Below are positions 14,011 to 22,010 of a stretch of 25,579 bases of DNA, piece by piece. Source of the DNA: JBNLBT01 sp050303435 (GTDB lineage: Bacteria > Pseudomonadota > Gammaproteobacteria > Xanthomonadales > Marinicellaceae); NCBI GenBank assembly GCA_050303435.1, contig JBNLBT010000043.1, forward strand, positions 1 to 25,579. Reading direction: 5' to 3'. Position 1 is the first letter of the stretch; each line of letters begins with the position of its first letter. A model generated the notes under the pieces. It had not been told where the DNA came from. It ran no database searches and was given only the letters and a program-made list of their open reading frames with translations. The position numbers and the translations under genes were made by a program.

Positions 14011-15324
14011 TCACACCGAACCGATCACCTCAAATTGATTCAGACGCAGCGTTGCGGTGGTGCCCTGCGCCACTTTGGATTTAAACTCGATCTGCCAGCC
14101 ACACTGCTCGCAGATGGTGTTGACAATCGACAAGCCGAGTCCAAATCCCCGCGCGTCGCCGTGCTCATCGGCGCGATAAAACGGTTCAAAGATCTGCTGC
14201 ATCTGTTCATCCGACATGCCTTTGCCGTAATCGGTGATGTGTACGGTGCCCTCGCCAATCTCAATGTCAATGGCGCTGCCATCCTCGCTGTACAGGCAGG
14301 CGTTGCGCACCAGGTTGGTGATCACCACACTGAACAGCTGTTCGGGCAGATGCGCCTGCATCACGCAGCGGTTGGTGAAGTTCAGTTGCAGGCCGGAATC
14401 TTTGAAGGCACGCAAGGTTTGCCGCGCCGTTGCGCGGGTCAGGTCGTTGACCACGATGGCCTCTTCAGACAGCACAATGTTTTGTTCACGCGACAGCAGC
14501 AGCAGCGATTCGATCAACGATTGCATGTCATCGATCATGGGCTGCATGCGTTTAACGACGCGCGCGCTGGCGTGCGGCAACTGGTGTTTTTCCAGCAGCG
14601 ACAACGAGCCTTTGAGCACCGTCAGCGGGGTGCGCAATTCGTGGCTGGCATAGCGTGAAAAATTGCGCTCGCGGGCGATGAACCGCGCCATGCGCTGCGA
14701 ATAATCGATGAAGGTGTCGACCAGGGTGGCGACTTCCGGGTTGCCGGTGGTTTTGACCTCTGACAAATCCGGAGGGGTGAACTGTTTTTTGCTGGTGTCC
14801 ACCGATTCTATCGCACCGACCAATTGTAGCACCGGAGAGATGGCGCGTTTGGACAGCCAGTAAGACATGAAGGCCGGCAGATAAATCGCCAGCAGCACCA
14901 CTGCCAACGGCGTGATGCCGAAAAACAGCGCCAATCGGGCCACCTGCGCTTCTTCAAACACCAGAAACAACTGCGCGCCGTCGCGCTCGGTCAGATACAC
15001 AATCGGGTGTTTGCGATTCAACGGCAGGCGTTGATAATTTGATTGCATGTCTCTGAATTCAGGCGGCACCGCGGAATAGTCGTTGTTTTCCACCAGATAG
15101 CCGGTCAGATTCATGGTGCTGGGCAGGGCAAAATCCGGATTGGCCACGCGGTGATTCCAGAAAAATTCAGCCTCGCCCTCGAGCGCTTCGCGTATCAACA
15201 CGTCTTCCACCACTTTGGCGGCACCGAACACACCGCCCACCGTGGCCAATGAGATGAAAATCAGCTGGATGAACAACACCTTGCTGAGTTTGCTTAAAAT
15301 GCCGCTGTCGTTTTTTTTCTGCAT
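14011..15324 (-). CDS. Sensor histidine kinase
   Basis: This 437-residue inner-membrane kinase has a first membrane segment at about 14-36, an external sensor part (37-130) without a recognisable fold, and a second segment at about 131-157. The HisKA domain has phospho-acceptor H228 in YASHELRTPLTVLKGS. The ATPase domain has N-box TNLVRNA (N337, N341), DYGKGM (365-370), FEPFYR (379-384) and GFGLGLSI (393-400). All catalytic motifs are intact. The gene starts 3 bases after the stop of the upstream methyltransferase, so it is most likely the last gene of the lipid operon. A run of eight A residues right after the start codon (15318-15311) is notable. Its probable partner is the convergent regulator at 13300-13986. 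The signal is unknown; a membrane lipid state is a reasonable guess. Confidence 0.93.
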   Translation of the reverse strand: MQKKNDSGILSKLSKVLFIQLIFISLATVGGVFGAAKVVEDVLIREALEGEAEFFWNHRVANPDFALPSTMNLTGYLVENNDYSAVPPEFRDMQSNYQRLPLNRKHPIVYLTERDGAQLFLVFEEAQVARLALFFGITPLAVVLLAIYLPAFMSYWLSKRAISPVLQLVGAIESVDTSKKQFTPPDLSEVKTTGNPEVATLVDTFIDYSQRMARFIARERNFSRYASHELRTPLTVLKGSLSLLEKHQLPHASARVVKRMQPMIDDMQSLIESLLLLSREQNIVLSEEAIVVNDLTRATARQTLRAFKDSGLQLNFTNRCVMQAHLPEQLFSVVITNLVRNACLYSEDGSAIDIEIGEGTVHITDYGKGMSDEQMQQIFEPFYRADEHGDARGFGLGLSIVNTICEQCGWQIEFKSKVAQGTTATLRLNQFEVIGSV

Positions 15325-15327
15325 GAA

Positions 15328-16407
15328 TCAGTCGTTGGGTTTAAACAGGTAATGTCCCACCATCCATTCTCGCCCGCCCCGGTATCCGAACAATTCGGCG
15401 CAGGCCATGAAAAACACGCGCCAGCGCTGCACCCAGAGACCGGCGTCTTCGCCATACAGCTGTTTGAACAGCTGCAGGATGGCGGCTTTGTTATTATCCA
15501 TGTTTTGCAGCCAGGCGTTGGCGGTTTTTTGATAATGTTCGCCACCGATCAACCAGCGGCGCTGTATGTTCAGGTGTTTCTGAAAGTGCAGAAACGTGTC
15601 TGCAGCCGGCATTTGCCCGCCGCTGAAAAAATACCGCGCCATCCAGTCGTCGTCGCCCTGATCTTCAAAGGGATACATCAAGTGGCGGTGGCAGAACACG
15701 TGGATGAACAACAGACCATCGTTTTTGAGCCAATGGCGAATGTTTGAAAACAGGGTTTCATAGTTGCGCACGTGTTCAAACATCTCCACCGAGACCACGC
15801 GGTCAAACACCTGCGCCGGTTCAAAGGCGTTGATGTCGCAGGTGATCACGTGCACGTTGTTCAAACCCAGCCGTTGGGCTTCGGCGAGGATGTGCAGACG
15901 CTGGGAATTGGAATTGGACACGGCGGTGATGCTGGCCTGTGGATATTTTTGCGCCATGGCAAGTGTCAAAGAACCCCAGCCGCAACCCAGTTCCAGTATG
16001 TCCTGTCCATCGCTGAGCTGAGCGCGCTGCATGGTCAGCGACAGCATGCGCGCCTCGGCGGCGTCCAGATCGTCGCCGTCGGCGAAATAACAGCAGGAAT
16101 ATTTCTTGTGTTGGCCCAGCGCGTGCTGATAAAAGCGCGCATCGACTTCGTAGTGCTGTTCATTGGCTTTGTCGGTTTCGATGGCCAACGGCGCGCGTTG
16201 CAGGGTCTGCCAGAAACGGTGATAGCGCTCAGCGGCGGCCGCCGGATCGTCGGCGTGCTCATCGCGCAGGCGGCGCTTGACCAGCGAGCGGATGCCGAAG
16301 CGCACCAGCGCATCCGGCAGCCGGCCGCGCTCAACCCATTCGGTCAGTTTGCGGGTCAGCGGCTGGCTGACCCGGGAAAAATTTGTTGGTTCGGTTTTGG
16401 TATTCAC
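15328..16407 (-). CDS. CFA-synthase-like SAM methyltransferase 2 (coclaurine N-methyltransferase-like branch)
   Basis: This 359-residue protein is a cyclopropane-fatty-acid-synthase-family methyltransferase. The SAM-binding motif DILELGCGWGSLTLA is at 136-150, VVSVEMFEHVRNYE carries the conserved Glu and His, and KKYSCCYF (101-108) replaces the usual MYSSAIY-type block. This branch resembles plant coclaurine N-methyltransferases, and bacterial members have no agreed substrate. GTG 16407 is the likely start, with GAGGAG about 9 bases upstream and no early ATG. It overlaps the DUF1295 gene by 77 bases, much more than other junctions in this operon. It lies between DUF1295 and the histidine kinase. 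A lipid substrate is inferred from the neighbours; small amines are an alternative. Confidence 0.85.
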   Translation of the reverse strand: MNTKTEPTNFSRVSQPLTRKLTEWVERGRLPDALVRFGIRSLVKRRLRDEHADDPAAAAERYHRFWQTLQRAPLAIETDKANEQHYEVDARFYQHALGQHKKYSCCYFADGDDLDAAEARMLSLTMQRAQLSDGQDILELGCGWGSLTLAMAQKYPQASITAVSNSNSQRLHILAEAQRLGLNNVHVITCDINAFEPAQVFDRVVSVEMFEHVRNYETLFSNIRHWLKNDGLLFIHVFCHRHLMYPFEDQGDDDWMARYFFSGGQMPAADTFLHFQKHLNIQRRWLIGGEHYQKTANAWLQNMDNNKAAILQLFKQLYGEDAGLWVQRWRVFFMACAELFGYRGGREWMVGHYLFKPND

Positions 16408-17131
16408 GGTATTTGTCTCCTCGGTTCTTCAGTGCCTGTTGTTCGGCGAATGGAATGCCGGTCAGCTTGAGCAGGAACAACAGCATCAGCGGTGGGTACA
16501 GCAGCGCCAAATACAGGTATTCACTGTTGTACAGAAACACTGGGTACACAAACCAGTGCAGCCATTCAAAAAAATAATTGGGGTGGCGGGAATAGCGCCA
16601 CAGGCCGACGTCGCACACCGCGTCGGTGCCGCGGTGTTGCTGTTTGAAACGGCGCAACTGGTGATCGGCCAGGGTGACGCCGGCCAGCGCCATGCAGCCG
16701 AATGCAATGCTCAAACCATGCACCCAGTTAAACGCCGTGCTGGCCTGCGCCAGCCAGTACGCCGGCAGGGCAAACAGCCAGCCCAGCCCTGCCTGAAATA
16801 AAAAGAACAGCGCCAGCTTGAATTGTGTGTGGCGGTGCCAGTGCGCGCGCAGGTGGCGGTAGCGACTGTCCTCGCTGTTGACGTCATAGCGCAAAATCAA
16901 ATGCCAGGCCAGGCGCGCGTACCAGCCCACCGGAAACAGCCAGATCAACCAGGCCAACGGGGCTGTAGGCGGTCGATGAAGAAAATACAACAGGGCGCTG
17001 CCAATCACCGACAGCGTCCAGGCGATGTCAACAATGTCGGTGTTGCGCGTGCGCCATTGCCACGCAAAGGCCGCGCTTTGCAGTATCAGGCACAGCCAGG
17101 CGGCCTGCAACAGCGGCGAATCAATGGCCAT
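16331..17131 (-). CDS. DUF1295 / steroid 5-alpha-reductase-like membrane protein
   Basis: This 266-residue protein has about seven hydrophobic segments. It carries the C-terminal signature GLWRYSRHPNYFFEW (177-191), typical of DUF1295 and the wider reductase/isoprenyl methyltransferase fold. That fold binds NADPH or SAM near the RHPNY motif. The family often reduces double bonds in lipids. FNWVHGLSIAFGC and DKYREYQNRTNKFFP near the end are also family-like. ATG 17131 overlaps the DUF2878 stop by 11 bases. A longer frame to 17185 runs inside DUF2878 and has no family match. The location is the inner membrane. The role in this operon, perhaps saturating or modifying a methylated acyl chain, is inferred. 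Confidence 0.85.
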   Translation of the reverse strand: MAIDSPLLQAAWLCLILQSAAFAWQWRTRNTDIVDIAWTLSVIGSALLYFLHRPPTAPLAWLIWLFPVGWYARLAWHLILRYDVNSEDSRYRHLRAHWHRHTQFKLALFFLFQAGLGWLFALPAYWLAQASTAFNWVHGLSIAFGCMALAGVTLADHQLRRFKQQHRGTDAVCDVGLWRYSRHPNYFFEWLHWFVYPVFLYNSEYLYLALLYPPLMLLFLLKLTGIPFAEQQALKNRGDKYREYQNRTNKFFPGQPAADPQTDRMG

Positions 17132-17645
17132 GGGCAGGCGCCGGGTGGTTGCGGTGAATGACGCGCAGGACGGCGTACAGCGCACCCCAGGCCAGTGAAA
17201 TCAGCGGCAAGGCCAGCCACGGTTCACGCACATCGATGGCGCCGATGCGCGCGGCCGCCAGATAGGACAACGGCGCGCCGATGAGTAGCAGCGGCCAGCC
17301 GATCAGAGGTTTAAGCATCAACCACAGCAGCGAGTGGTTCAATGTCAGGGCAAAACCGGCCCACAACAAAACAATCCACCACGGCGCCACGGCGTCGATG
17401 CCAAAATCATAAAAATAGTCGATCCAGCCGCCGCCGGCCAGCAGGCTGTCGATCAAAAATCCGGCGCCCAGGCACAGGCACAGATAGGTCAGGTCGTTGT
17501 CCTTGCGCGTGGACGGGCGCAGCGTCACCACCGCCAGGGCAATGGCGACGGCGATGGCCGGCCACATCTGACGATACTGCACGCCAAAAATGCAGCACGG
17601 CCAGAGCAGCTGGAACAACACAAAATTGAGCGCGCGGTGGTTCAT
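17121..17645 (-). CDS. DUF2878 membrane protein
   Basis: This 174-residue protein has about five hydrophobic segments and matches DUF2878: FQLLWPCCIFG near the start, GAGFLIDSLLAGGGWIDY (about 61-78), and the WWIVLLWAGFALTLNHSLLWL block (89-109). The family has no known activity. It is regularly found with DUF1365, an FAD oxidoreductase and a CFA-type methyltransferase, as here. ATG 17645 overlaps the stop of the methyltransferase before it by 4 bases. The Asp in FLIDS and the Asn-His pair in LTLNHS are the kind of polar residues in membrane segments that could be functional. Confidence 0.85.
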   Translation of the reverse strand: MNHRALNFVLFQLLWPCCIFGVQYRQMWPAIAVAIALAVVTLRPSTRKDNDLTYLCLCLGAGFLIDSLLAGGGWIDYFYDFGIDAVAPWWIVLLWAGFALTLNHSLLWLMLKPLIGWPLLLIGAPLSYLAAARIGAIDVREPWLALPLISLAWGALYAVLRVIHRNHPAPAHGH

Positions 17646-18907
17646 TTGCAGGCCAGCAACTGATCGCGCCGGTTGCCCGGCTTGGCCAGCAGCAGGTGCG
17701 CGCAGCCGATGGCTTTTTCAATGAAGCCGCCTTCGCAATAGCACAGGTAGAACAGCCACATGCGCTGAAATTCGCGGCTGTAGCCCAGATCACTGACGGC
17801 CTGCAGATTGTGGGTGAAGCGTGCGCGCCAGTCGGCCAGTGTGCGCGCGTAACTGGCACCGAAATCTTCCAGATGAATCAGGCGCATTTGGGTGTTGCGC
17901 GCGTTGCTGTGCAGAATCGCGCCGATGGATGGAATGAAACTGCCCGGGAAGATGTGTTTCTTGATGAAATCCACGCTGCGCAGCGCCTGCTGGTAGCGGT
18001 GATCCTCGATGGTGATGGCCTGGATCAACGCCAGACCGTCGGGCTTGAGCAGGGCGTCGCAGCGGCGCAAATAATTGTCCAGGTATTGATGCCCCACGGC
18101 CTCAATCATTTCCACCGACACCAGTTTGTCGTACTGGCCCTGCAAGGCGCGATAGTCCTGTTGCAGCACCGTCACCCGATCGGTCAGGCCGAGTTGCTGC
18201 ACCAGCGCCTGAGCGTGCCGGTGTTGTTCAGAGGAAATGGTGGTGGTGGTGACCCGACAGCCGCGCGTTTGCGCCAAATACACAGCCAAACCGCCCCAGC
18301 CGGTGCCGATTTCCAGCACGTGGTCGTTGGCGCCGACGTCGAGTTTTTCCGCGATGGTGTGCAACTTGTGTTGACTGGCGCTTTCCAGGTCATCGTGCGC
18401 GTGGCGATAGATGGCCGATGAGTACATCAGGTGTTCATCGAGAAACAACTTGAACAGGTCGTTGCCGAGGTCGTAATGTCTGGCGATGTTGCGGCGCGCG
18501 CCCTGACGGGTGTTGCGATTCAGCAGCAGGGTGAATTTCAACAGGGCGTTGCGCAGCCAGGCGCTGCCGCCTTCCAGGCCGTCGAGCAGTTCGCGGTTGC
18601 GCACAAACACGCGGATCAGCGCGGTCAGATCGTCGCATTGCCAGCCCCCGTGCATGAACGATTCGGCGGCGCCGTTGCTGCCGGCAAGGGCCACCGCGCG
18701 ATAAAAGCCCGCATCGTGTATGCGGATGCTGGCACAAAGATCGCTGTCGGCATCGCCAAAGCGGTGTTGGCCGTGGGCATCGCGCACGGTCAGCGAGGCG
18801 CCTTGAATGGCTTGCAGCTGTTGCAACACCCGGCGACGGATGCCGCGGTCCAGCCAGGTGTCGCTTGGGGCCGGCCGCTGTGCGCCGGTCAGTTCGTGGT
18901 CATTCAT
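17642..18907 (-). CDS. Cyclopropane-fatty-acyl-phospholipid-synthase-family methyltransferase 1
   Basis: This 421-residue SAM-dependent enzyme acts on double bonds of membrane phospholipid acyl chains. ARHYDLGNDLFKLFLDE (142-158) and LMYSSAIY (160-167) are the substrate-side blocks. VLEIGTGWGGLAVYLAQ (197-213) binds SAM, and VSVEMIEAVGHQY (263-275) has the conserved Glu and His of the catalytic pocket. The N-terminal part (1-130) is the usual lipid-contact domain. I chose ATG 18907, with GGAG 6 bases upstream, rather than ATG 18919; it overlaps the DUF1365 end by 8 bases. In this gene setting homologues make methyl-branched or furan fatty acids in some bacteria (UfaM type), so the product need not be a cyclopropane. 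The exact product cannot be told from sequence. Confidence 0.9.
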   Translation of the reverse strand: MNDHELTGAQRPAPSDTWLDRGIRRRVLQQLQAIQGASLTVRDAHGQHRFGDADSDLCASIRIHDAGFYRAVALAGSNGAAESFMHGGWQCDDLTALIRVFVRNRELLDGLEGGSAWLRNALLKFTLLLNRNTRQGARRNIARHYDLGNDLFKLFLDEHLMYSSAIYRHAHDDLESASQHKLHTIAEKLDVGANDHVLEIGTGWGGLAVYLAQTRGCRVTTTTISSEQHRHAQALVQQLGLTDRVTVLQQDYRALQGQYDKLVSVEMIEAVGHQYLDNYLRRCDALLKPDGLALIQAITIEDHRYQQALRSVDFIKKHIFPGSFIPSIGAILHSNARNTQMRLIHLEDFGASYARTLADWRARFTHNLQAVSDLGYSREFQRMWLFYLCYCEGGFIEKAIGCAHLLLAKPGNRRDQLLACK

Positions 18908-19691
18908 GAGAGTCTCCATGGTTGCTTTGCCCGGCGCGCGGGTGCGCGCGCCGGGATGTGTCGGGGTGGTCGTGCACCGGTGTGCCTTTGAGCCACAGCT
19001 TCAGCGCCTGCCAGTAGATCGCCAGCCACATCTTGACGCCCTGCATAGGCCGTCGTGTGATGAAGCGTGTCAGCGAGGTTTCGGCCAGGGGCCGGGTGCG
19101 GGTGCGCATCCGCACGCGCAGTAATTCTCCGCTGCCGTGGTGCAGGCGCATGTGCACATCGAAGCGGTCACCGCGCAGGCGGAAATGCCATTCATAGCGG
19201 ATGTCCATGCCGATGAACGGCGAGATGTGAAAGCGTTTGTCAAAGCGGTCTTCAATGTGTGCAGCGTCGTCATCACAGCGGTGCAGATACAGGTGCTTTT
19301 CGCCCCAGGGGGTGTTGTTGATTTCCGATACGATGTAGCGCAATCGCTGCTGTTCATGGCACAGGTAAAAATTCACTGAATTGAAGCCCAATCCGAGAAA
19401 TTTGGGGTGTGTGAACAGCAACACCTGACCGTTGAATGTCTGACCGGTTCGTTGCTGCAGCCAGTTCTGCAGTTTTTCGGCGATGGGCTGTGCGCTGTCG
19501 TTGACGTAATCGCGGTCGCGGATGCTCAGCCAGTTGAAGCGGTTGTGCGACAGGCCGCGGTTGGCTTTGCACACGGCGTCCAGCCGTTCCAGTGGCAACA
19601 GCAGCCAGCACATGGCGTATTTGAAGCGGTGCTCACGCGGCGCCAGGCGGTGATGCACCACGTGTCCGTCGCACAGCGATTCAGGCCACAT
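18900..19691 (-). CDS. DUF1365 family protein
   Basis: This 263-residue soluble protein matches DUF1365: HHRLAPREHRFKYAMCWLLL at the start, NRFNWLSIRDRDY, VLLFTHPKFLGLGFNSVNFYLC, then VSEINNTPWGEKHLY. It ends with a basic part around ITRRPMQGVKMWLAIYWQALKLW. No activity is proven, but the family almost always sits beside an FAD oxidoreductase and a CFA-type enzyme. I start it at ATG 19691, with GGAG 7 bases upstream and an 11-base overlap with the oxidoreductase stop. A longer frame to 19742 would extend into the oxidoreductase and loses the family alignment. The amphipathic C-terminus could bind membranes. Confidence 0.88.
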   Translation of the reverse strand: MWPESLCDGHVVHHRLAPREHRFKYAMCWLLLPLERLDAVCKANRGLSHNRFNWLSIRDRDYVNDSAQPIAEKLQNWLQQRTGQTFNGQVLLFTHPKFLGLGFNSVNFYLCHEQQRLRYIVSEINNTPWGEKHLYLHRCDDDAAHIEDRFDKRFHISPFIGMDIRYEWHFRLRGDRFDVHMRLHHGSGELLRVRMRTRTRPLAETSLTRFITRRPMQGVKMWLAIYWQALKLWLKGTPVHDHPDTSRRAHPRAGQSNHGDSHE

Positions 19692-20946
19692 TGGCCATCT
19701 CCAGTTGCAGCGCGGTGCGACAAAAATGCTGCGCCGCTTCAACGGCGGAGCGCGCGCCGTCTTCGTGAAATCCCCAGCCCCAATAGGCGCCGCAATAGTG
19801 GGTGCGGTTGCGGCCCTGCAGCGCTTCGCGCTGTTGCTGCGCCCACAGCGTGTCGCGGGTGTACACCGGGTGGTGGTAATGGCGGGTTTTCAGCACCCGC
19901 GCCGGGTCAATGTGTTCGCTTTGGTTGAGGCTGACAATCAGCGGTTCCGGGCAATCCAGGTTTTGCAGGCGATTCATGTAATAGTTGACCGTGCAGTGTG
20001 GCGAGTTTTCGCTGTGCCGATTGACGCTCCAGCTGGCCCAGGCGTTGCGATTTTTCGGCAGCAGTCGGGCGTCGGTGTGCAGATCGGCGGTGTTGGCGGT
20101 GTACTTGATGGCGCCCAGCACGGATTGTTCCATCGGGTCCGGGTGTTGTAGCAGGGCCAGCGCCTGATCCGAATGGCAGGCCATGAACACGTGGTCAAAA
20201 CGTTGCGTGTCGACGTCGCTGTCGATCCACACGTGATTGGCACTGCGCCGCACACGCCGCACCGCACAGCCGGTGCGCAGCTCGCCGGTCAACGAGGCAC
20301 TTAAGGCCTTGACGTATTGCTGTGATCCGCCGCTGACGGTGCGCCATTCGGGTCGGCGGTTCACTTGCAGCATGCGGTGATTGTGCATGAACGCGAGCAA
20401 ATAGCGCAGCGGAAATCGTTCCACGGTGGCGAAATCGCCCGACCACAGCGCGCTGGTCATTGGCACAATGTGGTCTTCAATGAAGGCGCGGGAATAGCGC
20501 TTTTCCTGCAGGTATTCACCCAGGGTCTGGTCGCTGCCCTGTTGCAACAGCGCCGGCGCTGCGCGATAGAAACGCACGATGTCGCCAACCATGCGCAGAA
20601 AGGACGGTTTGAGCAGATTGCGGCGCTGGCAGAACAGCGTGTTCAAACGCGTGGCGTTGTATTCCAGGCCGCTGATGCGATTGCTCACGGCAAAACTCAT
20701 GTCGCTGGGTTCAGAGGCCACGCCGTGGCGCTCCAGCATGGCGTTGAAATGCGGATAGGCCGCGCGATTGAATACGATGAAGCCGGTGTCCACCTGCACG
20801 GCTTGTCCAGCCACGGTGACGCGGTGGGTGTCGCTGTGACCGCCGAGGCGGCCGTGGTGTTCATACAGAGTGTAATCCACCGTGCCCTGCAGTTGTTCGG
20901 CCAGCATCAGGCCGGATATGCCGCCGCCGATGATGGCCACTTTCAT
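19681..20946 (-). CDS. FAD-dependent oxidoreductase (amine-oxidase-like, COG2907 type)
   Basis: This 421-residue flavoprotein has the dinucleotide-binding motif AIIGGGISGLMLAEQL at residues 4-19 and the second block YEHHGRLGGHSDTH (28-41). DTGFIVFN (53-60) and SASWSVNRH-type sequence near 310 are family features. The end has the closing FAD site THYCGAYWGWGFHEDG (391-406). Homologues beside DUF1365 and CFA-type enzymes act on fatty acyl chains; UfaD, which introduces a double bond into a methylated acyl chain, is the best parallel I know. ATG 20946 overlaps the desaturase stop by 4 bases and has GGAG 9 bases upstream. The acyl-chain role is inferred from family and context. Confidence 0.88.
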   Translation of the reverse strand: MKVAIIGGGISGLMLAEQLQGTVDYTLYEHHGRLGGHSDTHRVTVAGQAVQVDTGFIVFNRAAYPHFNAMLERHGVASEPSDMSFAVSNRISGLEYNATRLNTLFCQRRNLLKPSFLRMVGDIVRFYRAAPALLQQGSDQTLGEYLQEKRYSRAFIEDHIVPMTSALWSGDFATVERFPLRYLLAFMHNHRMLQVNRRPEWRTVSGGSQQYVKALSASLTGELRTGCAVRRVRRSANHVWIDSDVDTQRFDHVFMACHSDQALALLQHPDPMEQSVLGAIKYTANTADLHTDARLLPKNRNAWASWSVNRHSENSPHCTVNYYMNRLQNLDCPEPLIVSLNQSEHIDPARVLKTRHYHHPVYTRDTLWAQQQREALQGRNRTHYCGAYWGWGFHEDGARSAVEAAQHFCRTALQLEMANVA

Positions 20947-21866
20947 GCGCTTTGTCTCCGGGTTTTATTCGCCAGCAATCGGCGGTTCGGTTGTTTCAGG
21001 TCCCACACCAGTCCCAGTCGCTGCAATGCGCGCAGCAGCAGGTAGCTGATGTCCAGTTGCCACCAGTGAAAACCCTGGCGCGCTGAGCCTGGACAACAGT
21101 GGTGGTTGTTGTGCCAGCCTTCGCCGAGCGTCAACACCGCCAGCAAGGCGTTGTTGCGGCTGTCATCGCCGGTGTCGTAGGGTTGCGAGCCCCAGGCGTG
21201 TCCCAGTGAGTTGATGCAATAGGTCACGTGAGAAGACAACACCGTGGAAATGAAAAAGCCCCACACCAGCATCTGCGCACCGCTGGTGCCGCTGTCGGGC
21301 CAAAGCTCTGCCAGTGCAGCGCCCAGCGCGTACATCAACACGGCCCAGAGCAATGGAAAGTACAAATCGTGGCGGTCAATCCAGCGCAACGCCGGGCTGT
21401 GCAGCAGGTCCGGCACGCGCGCGTGGTCGGTGACGAAGTGCCGTTTCAGCAAAAACCATTTCACGTGCGCGTGCCAGAAACCTTCGCGCGGCGAGTGGGC
21501 GTCGCCGGGTCGGTCGGCGTGCACGTGGTGTGCGCGGTGATGCGCGGCCCACCACAACGGCCCGCGTTGCGCGGCGGTGGCGCCGAGGGCGGCAAAAACG
21601 ACGCGCATCGCCGGTGAGGTCTGAAACGTCTTGTGGGCAAAGTGCCGGTGGTAGAAGGCGGTGATGGCGAACATGCGCAACAGGTAGGCGCCCAGACACA
21701 CCCACACGGCCACGGGCGAAACGCCGGTCCAGATGACCCCAAGGCAGCCTAGATGCAACAACAGGTAAGGTGCAATGCGCAGCCAGTCGATGTGATCGCC
21801 GTGCTCGGATGCGCTGCGATCACCGCCTTGTGTGTTGTCCAGCCAGCTTCTGAATGCGTTGAACAT
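20943..21866 (-). CDS. Membrane acyl-CoA/acyl-lipid desaturase (delta-9 type)
   Basis: This 307-residue di-iron desaturase has three histidine boxes: HRHFAH (73-78), HRAHH (110-114) and HNNHH (252-256), plus NSLGH (219-223). Two pairs of hydrophobic segments separate them. It introduces a cis double bond into saturated acyl chains, which would supply the substrate of the methyltransferase downstream. ATG 21866 is supported by AGGGA 9 bases upstream. The same frame stays open to 22274, but that extension is not desaturase-like and crosses the divergent gene. This is the first gene of the minus-strand operon. EGWHNNHHCCP has the spacing of bacterial delta-9 enzymes. Confidence 0.93.
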   Translation of the reverse strand: MFNAFRSWLDNTQGGDRSASEHGDHIDWLRIAPYLLLHLGCLGVIWTGVSPVAVWVCLGAYLLRMFAITAFYHRHFAHKTFQTSPAMRVVFAALGATAAQRGPLWWAAHHRAHHVHADRPGDAHSPREGFWHAHVKWFLLKRHFVTDHARVPDLLHSPALRWIDRHDLYFPLLWAVLMYALGAALAELWPDSGTSGAQMLVWGFFISTVLSSHVTYCINSLGHAWGSQPYDTGDDSRNNALLAVLTLGEGWHNNHHCCPGSARQGFHWWQLDISYLLLRALQRLGLVWDLKQPNRRLLANKTRRQSA

Positions 21867-21914
21867 GGGCTTTGTCCCTATCAATGGTCTGCAACAAATG
21901 GTATTGATTGAACG

Positions 21915-21954
21915 GTGAAAAGCGCGTGAAAGAATCACGTTGTTTTTTTCACGC
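21915..21954. promoter_or_regulatory. GTGAAA repeats in the divergent promoter region
   Basis: The 144-base gap 21867-22010 separates the lipid operon from the divergent plus-strand pair. GTGAAA occurs at 21915-21920 and 21926-21931, 11 bases apart. GCGTGAAA (21924-21931) also forms a perfect 8-bp inverted repeat with TTTCACGC (21947-21954) over 15 bases. This spacing suits a regulator dimer. I could not place convincing sigma-70 boxes on either strand; TGATCT at 21980-21985 resembles the -35 of ECF sigma factors linked to singlet oxygen. Confidence 0.4.
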
Positions 21955-22010
21955 CGTTTCGACGCACGCAGGGATAGCATGATCTTGTTCTTAACAGGGG
22001 GTATACCGCC

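Noticed and set aside
15311..15318. Run of eight A residues just after the histidine kinase start, as a programmed slippage site
   Set aside because: The frame is intact as it stands and gives a normal kinase; one homopolymer near a start codon is not enough.
15301..21866. Classical RpoE-ChrR photooxidative cluster
   Set aside because: No ECF sigma, ChrR or photolyase gene is present in the window, only some of the usual companion genes, so the link is kept as a hypothesis.
22000..22007. GGTATACC palindrome as a -10 region of the NTF2-like gene
   Set aside because: A transcript from it would start at or after the GTG start codon, and the site overlaps the ribosome binding site.
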